64,000 bases of DNA from Shouchella lonarensis. GTDB lineage: Bacteria > Bacillota > Bacilli > Bacillales > Bacillaceae_D. Positions 58,018 through 64,000 of this stretch are shown piece by piece (within the stretch, counting starts at the first letter, position 1; every line of letters begins with the position of its first letter). The position numbers and the translations under genes were made by a program. The stretch lies in contig NZ_FMYM01000006.1 of assembly GCF_900096965.1 (NCBI RefSeq), positions 154,718 through 218,717 on the forward strand. Reading direction: 5' to 3'. The notes beneath the pieces are model-generated. The model saw only the letters and a program-made list of their open reading frames with translations, was not told the DNA's origin and searched no databases.

Positions 58018-58551
58018 ATGATTTCCCGTTATGGCAATCATACACCATGTATTGCATCATCCGCTTTTATTGCTGAAAATGCCTGTGTTACCGGGGATGT
58101 CACGATTGGCGCTGAATCAAGTATTTGGTTTCACACGGTCATTCGCGGCGATGTCGCCCCAACGATCATTGGGGATCGTGTCAACATTCAAGACCAATCA
58201 ATGCTTCATCAAAGCCCCAACCGGACATTACTCATTGAAGATGATGTCACTGTTGGACACCAAGTGATGCTCCATAGCGCGGTCATTCGCAAAAATGCGC
58301 TCATCGGTATGGGATCGATCGTGTTAGATGGCGCTGAAATTGGAGAAGGGGCTTTTATCGGCGCTGGCAGCCTTGTACCTCCGGGAAAAGTGATCCCACC
58401 AGGTATGCTCGCCTTCGGTCGTCCGGCTAAAGTGATCCGTCCGTTAAACGATGAAGACCAGGCTGATATGGCGCGTATTCGCCGTGAATATGTAGAAAAA
58501 GGACAAGCATATAAAATTATCCAAAGTGAGAAACAGGGGGAAATTCAATGA
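58018..58551 (+). CDS. ytoA: gamma-carbonic anhydrase family protein (YtoA)
   Basis: A 177-aa left-handed beta-helix protein with hexapeptide repeats (IRGDVAPTIIGDRVNIQDQS, ..GHQVMLHSAVI.., ..GMGSIVLDGAEIGEGAFI). Zinc histidines are in MLHQS, VGHQ and MLHS. Relatives are carbonic anhydrases or acyl transferases. The stop overlaps the next start in ATGA, coupling it to the sortase gene. Confidence 0.92.
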   Translation: MISRYGNHTPCIASSAFIAENACVTGDVTIGAESSIWFHTVIRGDVAPTIIGDRVNIQDQSMLHQSPNRTLLIEDDVTVGHQVMLHSAVIRKNALIGMGSIVLDGAEIGEGAFIGAGSLVPPGKVIPPGMLAFGRPAKVIRPLNDEDQADMARIRREYVEKGQAYKIIQSEKQGEIQ

Positions 58552-59123
58552 TCAAGTGGATCAGCAATCTTCTTATTATCGCTGGTGTCATCTCTATCGC
58601 TGTATTCGGTTATTTATTTATTAAAAATGAACAACAACAAAAACAATCACTGGCGCAAGCAGAAGAGAACTTGTCAAAAAACAACGCGCCAGAAGAAAAT
58701 TTTGATATTCAATCTTACAAACCAGAAATGTATGAGGCATTCGCGACAATGGATATTCCTAAATTAGATAAGACATTACCTATTGTTGAAGGAACCGACG
58801 CAGACGCGCTTGATAAAGGAATTGGTCATTTAGTTGACTCCGTCCTTCCCGGGCAAGGAGAACAAATTGTCATGTCCGGTCACCGCGACACGGTCTTCCG
58901 CCAGTTTGATAAAATTGAGATTGGTGATACCTTTACAATTAACATGCCATATGGATCATACACTTATGAAATTAAAGAAACAGATATCGTCTCAGAAGAT
59001 GACACATCTGTCATTCGGGAGATGGGTGAAGAAGTCCTTGTTGTGACAACATGTTACCCATTTTCTTTTGTTGGCGATGCGCCCGAGCGTTTCGTTGCGT
59101 ATGCCTATCCGGTGACTGACTAA
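58548..59123 (+). CDS. class D sortase
   Basis: A 191-aa membrane-anchored transpeptidase. The N-terminal segment is at about 6-25, then an acidic linker, and the sortase barrel from about 68. The catalytic His is in MSGHRDTVF (about 107), Cys in VTTCYPFSF (about 166) and Arg in APERFVAYAYP (about 181). Class D sortases of Bacillus (SrtD/YhcS) attach LPDTG/LPNTA-type proteins to the wall; no such substrate is encoded nearby. It overlaps ytoA by four bases. Confidence 0.88.
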   Translation: MIKWISNLLIIAGVISIAVFGYLFIKNEQQQKQSLAQAEENLSKNNAPEENFDIQSYKPEMYEAFATMDIPKLDKTLPIVEGTDADALDKGIGHLVDSVLPGQGEQIVMSGHRDTVFRQFDKIEIGDTFTINMPYGSYTYEIKETDIVSEDDTSVIREMGEEVLVVTTCYPFSFVGDAPERFVAYAYPVTD

Positions 59124-59127
59124 GAAG

Positions 59128-59165
59128 AAGCCTTGTGCCGGTATCATCGGCATAAGGCTTTTTTA
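59128..59165. terminator. bidirectional terminator between the sortase gene and metK
   Basis: AAGCCTTGTGCCG/CGGCATAAGGCTT stem (13 bp, one G-U) followed by TTTTT on the plus strand. Strong. Confidence 0.9.
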
Positions 59166-59172
59166 ATCCAAA

Positions 59173-60381
59173 TTATTGTGTTGCTAATTCAGCCTTGAGA
59201 ATTTCAGCTTTATCCGTCGCTTCCCAAGGTAAGGCCACATCATCACGACCAAAGTGACCATATGCCGCTGTCTGTCTGTAAATTGGTCGACGTAAATCGA
59301 GCATCTTAATAATTCCAGCCGGACGCAAATCAAAATGCTTCCGTACCAATTTTACAAGCGTCTCTTCAGCGACACGTCCAGTACCAAACGTGTCAATAGA
59401 AATAGACACGGGTTGGGCAACACCAATTGCATAAGCAAGCTGCACTTCACATTTCTCTGCTAATCCTGCTGCCACGATATTTTTTGCCACATACCGTGCT
59501 GCATACGCACCTGAACGGTCAACTTTCGTTGCATCTTTCCCAGAGAAAGCGCCGCCGCCATGGCGCGCATAACCACCATACGTGTCAACGATAATCTTTC
59601 TTCCCGTTAACCCCGCATCTCCTTGTGGTCCGCCAATGACAAAGCGACCTGTTGGATTGATAAAATACTTTGTCTCCTCATCCAACCATTTACTTGGTAC
59701 AACCGCTTCAATGACATACTTTTTCAAGTCTGTTTGAATTTGTTCAAGGGTCACTTCTGGTGCATGTTGCGTTGAAATGACGATCGTATCTACACGCGCC
59801 GGCTTACCTTGTTCATCATATTCAATCGTCACTTGCGTTTTCCCATCGGGGCGCAAATAATTAAGTGTGCCGTCTTTACGGACTTCCGACAAACGGCGGG
59901 CCAACTGGTGACTTAAAAAGATCGGTAATGGCATGAGCGCGCTCGTTTCATTTGTCGCAAAACCAAACATTAACCCTTGATCCCCAGCACCGATCGCTTC
60001 TAACTCCGCATCCGTCATTTGTCCTTCTCTTGCTTCAAGTGCCTCATCCACACCTTGGGCAATATCAGCCGATTGCTCATCAATTGATGTTAATACTGCA
60101 CAAGTGTCCGCATCAAAACCGTATTTTGCGCGCGTGTAACCAATCTCCTTGATCGTTCTACGTACCACACTCGGAATATCCACATACGTACTCGTTGTAA
60201 TTTCTCCTGCGACAAGCACTAAACCTGTTGTGACCGATGTCTCACAAGCGACACGAGCATTTGGGTCTTTTGTCAAAATATCATCTAAAATCGCATCCGA
60301 AATTTGATCACAAATTTTATCAGGATGGCCCTCGGTTACTGATTCAGATGTAAATAAATGCCGACTTCTTTCTTTTTCCAC
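59173..60381 (-). CDS. metK: S-adenosylmethionine synthetase
   Basis: A 402-aa enzyme that makes SAM from methionine and ATP. Signatures: [16 protein letters not shown] (14-29), the hexapeptide GAGDQG (about 131-136) and the P-loop-like [16 protein letters not shown] (about 276-291). Controlled by a SAM riboswitch just upstream. No ribosome-site ambiguity. Confidence 0.98.
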   Translation of the reverse strand: MEKERSRHLFTSESVTEGHPDKICDQISDAILDDILTKDPNARVACETSVTTGLVLVAGEITTSTYVDIPSVVRRTIKEIGYTRAKYGFDADTCAVLTSIDEQSADIAQGVDEALEAREGQMTDAELEAIGAGDQGLMFGFATNETSALMPLPIFLSHQLARRLSEVRKDGTLNYLRPDGKTQVTIEYDEQGKPARVDTIVISTQHAPEVTLEQIQTDLKKYVIEAVVPSKWLDEETKYFINPTGRFVIGGPQGDAGLTGRKIIVDTYGGYARHGGGAFSGKDATKVDRSGAYAARYVAKNIVAAGLAEKCEVQLAYAIGVAQPVSISIDTFGTGRVAEETLVKLVRKHFDLRPAGIIKMLDLRRPIYRQTAAYGHFGRDDVALPWEATDKAEILKAELATQ

Positions 60382-60554
60382 TTTACATACTCCTCTCTAT
60401 TTCTCCGGACTGCTTGGCTCTATGGTATCTCCTTTTTATGTCTACAAGGCGTATCCATAGTCCTCCATAAGCGTTCTAGAGGGGAACTAACAACAGCCTA
60501 TGCTAACGTTTGCCTCAAAGTTCCAGTAATATTGAGACATACACCTGTACACAA

Positions 60555-60713
60555 TAAAAAACCTTCTCCGCGAGGAAAAGGGTACCTAATGTTTACCATT
60601 CGCCTCTTATCGTCCAAGACATATTGTCTTGCAGGTTAGCACCTTTCCACCTCTAAAAGGTGTTGGTTGCTGGGCTTCGTTGGGCCTGTCCCTCAGCCGA
60701 CTCTTGATAAAAG
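60555..60713 (-). promoter_or_regulatory. SAM-I riboswitch (S-box) of metK
   Basis: The aptamer (60713-60604) shows P1 CTTTTATC/GATAAGAG, AGGGACAGGCCCAACGAAGCC, CAGCAACC, and GGTGCTAA elements of the S-box. The terminator CCTTTTCC/GGAGAAGG with TTTTTT follows at 60581-60555. High SAM should stabilise the aptamer and stop transcription. A weak extended -10 (TGTTAGACT, 60782-60774) may be the promoter. Confidence 0.95.
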
Positions 60714-60882
60714 TACTACGTTTACTGGAGTGTTCACCACTTTAACGTGAGCACGTCAGTATGTTGCCCTATTAGTCTAACATAACTCGACAAAAAAAGA
60801 AAGGTTGCTATGGATAAACCTTTTTTAACCTGTGTCGAATAAATTTATTACATTTTTGCTCACTTTAGTATGGAATAATGAC

Positions 60883-60898
60883 TATAATGTGTTATACT
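60883..60898 (+). promoter_or_regulatory. possible pckA promoter region
   Basis: Two -10-like hexamers, TATAAT (60883-60888) and TATACT (60893-60898), lie 50-65 bases before pckA without a good -35. Weak -35 elements fit promoters held by a repressor or activator; in B. subtilis pckA is repressed by CcpN. No CcpN site was identified here. Confidence 0.35.
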
Positions 60899-60949
60899 AA
60901 ATCAAGACTGATACGTTATACTTGTCCTGATTAAGGGAAGGAGATCAAT

Positions 60950-62527
60950 ATGAACATTTTGAACGGCTCAACACAATTAGAACAGTTACTCTCAAGTCAG
61001 CATACATTACACAGCCTGCCTGTGCCAACACTTGTTGAACATGCACTCGCTCGCAAAGAAGGTACCCTTACACCAACAGGTGCGCTTTCTGTGGAGACAG
61101 GAGCTTATACCGGTAGATCCCCTAATGACAAGTTTATTGTCTCTGAAGACGCGACACGTTCTTCAATTGACTGGGGGAACGTAAACAAACCGATAGATCC
61201 CTCTACCTTCAAACGACTATACGAAAAAGTGTTATGCTATTTGCAAGAAAAAGAAGGGTGCTATGTATCAACAGGATACGCAGGTGCTGATGTTACTTAC
61301 CAACTTCCAATCACATATATTAATGAATTTGCGTGGCACCATCTATTTGCCCGGCAATTATTTATTCGCACGAGTGATTCAACAGCAAAAAAAGATTCTT
61401 TTACAATTGTAAGCGCACCGACTTTTAAAGCAGACCCACTCATTGATGGTACAAATTCTGAGGCATTTGTGATCATTTCTTTTGAAGAACGTGTTGTCTT
61501 AATTGGCGGTACTGAATACGCGGGAGAAATGAAAAAAGCCATTTTTTCTGTCATGAATTATTTATTACCTGATGAATCCGTACTACCAATGCATTGCTCG
61601 GCCAACACAAGCAGTGATGGTGAAGTGACATTATTCTTTGGTCTCTCTGGAACAGGAAAAACAACGTTGTCTGCCTCAAATAATCGCTCTTTAATCGGTG
61701 ATGATGAGCATGGCTGGTCCGACAATGGTGTCTTCAATATTGAAGGCGGATGCTATGCAAAATGTATTGATCTATCTCGAGAAAAAGAGCCACAAATTTG
61801 GGATGCTATTCGATTCGGTACAGTACTAGAGAATGTGTGCTTGCATCCTGAAACACGCCAACCGGACTATCGCGCCCGTATAAAAACAGAAAATACACGG
61901 GCTGCCTATCCGCTTGAGCATATTCCAAACGCGATCACACCTAGTATCGCCGGACATCCAAACACAATCATCTTTTTAACTGCCGATGCTTTTGGTGTAT
62001 TGCCACCTATTAGTAAACTTACAAAAGAACAAGCAATGTATCACTTTTTATCTGGATACACAAGTAAACTTGCCGGCACAGAACGAGGCATTACCAAACC
62101 AGAAACAACTTTTTCTACTTGTTTTGGCGCACCTTTCTTGCCACGTGCAGCTGAATGCTACGCCAAAATGCTTGGTGAAAAAATTGAGCATCATGATGTA
62201 AGCGTGTTCCTCGTCAATACCGGCTGGTCTGGGGGTAGTTACGGTGTAGGTGCACGAATTAAATTATCCTACACACGCGCGATGGTGGAAGCTGCCATTC
62301 AAGGAGAATTAAAACACGTAGACACAATTTGTGATCCATTTTTCGGCTTGCACATGCCTGTACGTTGTCCAGGTGTTCCCGATCATCTATTAAACCCACG
62401 AAATGTGTGGCAAGATACAGCTGCCTATGACGAAACAGCGACACACCTTGCGCAGCAGTTCCGAGAAAACTTTAAACGTTTCTCTTCAGTCGACACGAAT
62501 GTTTATCAAGCAGGACCGGTAAAGTAA
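60950..62527 (+). CDS. pckA: phosphoenolpyruvate carboxykinase (ATP)
   Basis: A 525-aa gluconeogenic enzyme (oxaloacetate + ATP to PEP + CO2). The signature [12 protein letters not shown] (about 233-244) contains the P-loop, followed by IGDDEHGW (Mg/Mn ligand Asp). Substrate-binding [13 protein letters not shown] and GRSPNDKF are also seen. It diverges from metK as in B. subtilis and has GGAAGGAG upstream. Confidence 0.97.
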   Translation: MNILNGSTQLEQLLSSQHTLHSLPVPTLVEHALARKEGTLTPTGALSVETGAYTGRSPNDKFIVSEDATRSSIDWGNVNKPIDPSTFKRLYEKVLCYLQEKEGCYVSTGYAGADVTYQLPITYINEFAWHHLFARQLFIRTSDSTAKKDSFTIVSAPTFKADPLIDGTNSEAFVIISFEERVVLIGGTEYAGEMKKAIFSVMNYLLPDESVLPMHCSANTSSDGEVTLFFGLSGTGKTTLSASNNRSLIGDDEHGWSDNGVFNIEGGCYAKCIDLSREKEPQIWDAIRFGTVLENVCLHPETRQPDYRARIKTENTRAAYPLEHIPNAITPSIAGHPNTIIFLTADAFGVLPPISKLTKEQAMYHFLSGYTSKLAGTERGITKPETTFSTCFGAPFLPRAAECYAKMLGEKIEHHDVSVFLVNTGWSGGSYGVGARIKLSYTRAMVEAAIQGELKHVDTICDPFFGLHMPVRCPGVPDHLLNPRNVWQDTAAYDETATHLAQQFRENFKRFSSVDTNVYQAGPVK

Positions 62528-62540
62528 TTTTACAAACAGA

Positions 62541-62589
62541 AAAGCTTCTCCCTATGTAACATTAGACTGTTAATAGGGAGAAGCTTTTT
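62541..62589. terminator. bidirectional terminator between pckA and the collagen-like gene
   Basis: A perfect 15-bp stem AAAGCTTCTCCCTAT/ATAGGGAGAAGCTTT (62541-62587) with T-run on the plus strand. Confidence 0.9.
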
Positions 62590-62626
62590 CTATGACTATT
62601 ATTGAATAGAATCCCACACAATACTT

Positions 62627-64000
62627 CTACACAATTCTAACAATGGTTAAATAAATATTATTAAACTGTGCTGATGTTCCTCCAGAAAATAATAACACTC
62701 GCAATTCTTTTTGCGTATTTGCCAATACAACGAATGAACGCGTAAACGTCAGTATTTCTCCCATTGATATTTCCCTCAATACTTGAGTAGGCGGTGGCGG
62801 ATCTACATTAATATTCATTCCTATTTCCGCAGTAGCACCTAACATCCCCATCGCACCACTTCCCATTACAGTGGCACTTACGAAATAAGTTGCTGTCGGA
62901 TCTAATTGGATCATCGTATTGCCCACAAGAGAAATACCAACTCCTGTCGCTCCTACATTTGCCCATTCAACAAGTGTTGGACCTGTTACTCCCGTTACTC
63001 CTGTAAAGCCAAAACCTAAGAATTCAGCAAATGTTGTTTCAAATGGAAGAGCTCCAGTCGGACCCGTTGGGCCACGTAGCCCCGTTACTCCGGTTGGTCC
63101 GGTCGGACCTGTTACTCCGGTCGGTCCCGTCGGACCTGTTACTCCGGTCGGTCCCGTCACTCCCGTTACTCCCGTCGGTCCCGTCGGACCTGTTACTCCT
63201 GTCGGTCCCGTCACTCCCGTTACTCCCGTCGGTCCCGTCACTCCCGTTACTCCGGTCGGTCCCGTCACTCCTGTTACTCCTGTCGGACCCGTTGCTCCCG
63301 TTGGACCGGTGACTCCTGTCGCTCCTGTCACCCCTGCCCCCGTTATTCCTCGTAGGCCGGTCGGTCCCGTTGCTCCCGTTGGACCCGTCACTCCCGTCGG
63401 TCCCGTCACTCCTGTTACCCCGGTCGGTCCCGTTGCTCCCGTTGGACCCGTCACTCCCGTCGCTCCTGTTACTCCTGCCCCAGTTATTCCTCGTAGGCCG
63501 GTCGGTCCCGTTGCTCCCGTTGGACCCGTCACTCCTGTCGCTCCTGTCACTCCTGCCCCGGTTATTCCTCGTAGACCGGTCGGTCCCGTTGCTCCCGTTG
63601 GACCGGTGACTCCTGTCGCTCCTGTCACTCCTGCCCCAGTTATCCCTCGTAGGCCGGTCGGTCCCGTTGCTCCCGTTGGACCCGTCACTCCTGTCGCTCC
63701 TGTCACCCCTGCCCCCGTTATTCCTCGTAGGCCGGTCGGTCCCGTCACTCCCGTTGGACCGGTGACTCCTGTCGCTCCCGTAGCTCCTGCCCCGGTTATT
63801 CCTCGTAGGCCGGTCGGTCCCGTTGCTCCCGTTGGACCGGTGACTCCTGTCGCTCCTGTCACCCCTGCCCCCGTTATTCCTCGTAGGCCGGTCGGTCCCG
63901 TTGCTCCCGTCACTCCCGTCGCTCCTGTCACTCCTGCCCCGGTTATTCCTCGTAGGCCGGTCGGTCCCGTTACTCCCGTTGGACCCGTCACTCCCGTCGG
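62627..64000 (-). CDS. collagen-like Gly-X-Thr repeat protein (BclA-like), 5' end outside the window
   Basis: At least 457 residues; the frame is open to the window edge, and the GTG at 63991 is an internal Val codon. About 310 residues are Gly-X-Thr triplets (GVT, GPT, GAT), then a globular C-terminal domain of about 140 residues (EFLGFGFTG onward, rich in beta strands) like the trimerising C1q/TNF-type domain of BclA exosporium proteins. The triplet pattern is broken by GITGAG in each long repeat. Sporulation expression and exosporium location are inferred from the family. Confidence 0.85.
   Translation of the reverse strand, partial: PTGVTGPTGVTGPTGLRGITGAGVTGATGVTGATGPTGLRGITGAGVTGATGVTGPTGATGPTGLRGITGAGATGATGVTGPTGVTGPTGLRGITGAGVTGATGVTGPTGATGPTGLRGITGAGVTGATGVTGPTGATGPTGLRGITGAGVTGATGVTGPTGATGPTGLRGITGAGVTGATGVTGPTGATGPTGVTGVTGPTGVTGPTGATGPTGLRGITGAGVTGATGVTGPTGATGPTGVTGVTGPTGVTGVTGPTGVTGVTGPTGVTGPTGPTGVTGVTGPTGVTGPTGPTGVTGPTGPTGVTGLRGPTGPTGALPFETTFAEFLGFGFTGVTGVTGPTLVEWANVGATGVGISLVGNTMIQLDPTATYFVSATVMGSGAMGMLGATAEIGMNINVDPPPPTQVLREISMGEILTFTRSFVVLANTQKELRVLLFSGGTSAQFNNIYLTIVRIV
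63300..64000 (-). repeat. 78-bp tandem coding repeats in the collagen-like gene
   Basis: Eight GLRGITGAG segments occur, most in a 26-residue unit [20 protein letters not shown] plus GATGPT. On the plus strand each begins with GTTATTCCTCGTAGGCC or a close variant (near 63342, 63484, 63562, 63640, 63718, 63796, 63873 and 63945). Units differ mainly at synonymous sites. The array continues beyond the window. Confidence 0.9.

Noticed and set aside
63031..63609. Leu/Pro-rich plus-strand reading frames opposite the collagen-like gene
   Set aside because: They are antisense shadows of the Gly-X-Thr repeats, without ribosome sites or homology.
62627..63991. GTG at 63991 as a true start of the collagen-like gene
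   Set aside because: It is a Val codon within the repeats; the frame stays open to the window edge, so the gene is partial.
63300..64000. Regular 78-bp repeats as a CRISPR-like or noncoding satellite array
   Set aside because: The period is a multiple of three, the frame is open throughout and the differences are mostly synonymous, so it is a coding repeat.

Overview
The window is chromosomal core sequence from a low- to mid-GC, endospore-forming member of the Bacillaceae. Sporulation and germination genes (gerE, gerM, sspI and a collagen-like exosporium-type protein) support this. So does gene order: almost every block matches the Bacillus subtilis order lonA-lonB-clpX-tig-ysoA / ysnB-rdgB-rph-gerM / racE / gerE-ysmA-sdhBAC / uvrC-trxA-etfAB-fadB-fadR-lcfA / mutS2-polX-zapA-pheTS / sspI-ysdC-ysdB-rplT-rpmI-infC, and then the leuS-ytqB-ytpB-ytoA-metK-pckA neighbourhood. 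Most genes lie on the minus strand. Species cannot be fixed from the sequence alone; protein divergence suggests a genus other than Bacillus sensu stricto.

Left part (1-6130): proteostasis genes, namely the start of lonA, then membrane-anchored LonB, ClpX and trigger factor, followed by the TPR protein YsoA. Positions 6131-8482 are the least ordinary stretch. In B. subtilis this position holds the ilv-leu biosynthesis operon. Here there is a possible degenerate nuclease-like protein, a secreted protein, a type I toxin-antitoxin module (26-aa holin-like toxin with a convergent antisense RNA), a decayed second copy of the antitoxin/3'UTR part of that module, and a two-gene tRNA operon (Gly-TCC, Arg-TCT).

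Positions 8483-17812: nucleotide and RNA housekeeping (ysnB, rdgB, rph), gerM, trhO, a 7Fe-type ferredoxin, glutamate racemase, a MarR regulator, the general PTS proteins, gerE and a hotdog thioesterase. Positions 17880-31387: succinate dehydrogenase, a Ktr-type potassium channel, yslB, uvrC, trxA, then fatty-acid beta-oxidation with its regulator FadR. The FadR operator, a near-perfect promoter and a CcpA cre site can all be read from the sequence. Positions 31616-44990: a small membrane peptide, yshE, mutS2, polX, cvpA-like yshB, zapA, pheST, a SpoU-type rRNA methylase, sspI with a sigma-G-like promoter, an M42 peptidase, ysdB, and infC-rpmI-rplT behind an L20-type attenuating leader.

Positions 45047-49118: a yknWXYZ-like efflux operon. 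Positions 49552-64000: a GrpB-family protein, leuS with a leucine T-box, ldh with a perfect Rex operator, an MFS transporter, the mnmM/carbonic anhydrase pair, the sesquarterpene cyclase-pathway gene ytpB, ytoA overlapping a class D sortase, metK behind a SAM riboswitch, pckA, and a collagen-like (Gly-X-Thr) protein that runs off the right edge. No prophage, insertion sequence or CRISPR array was seen.
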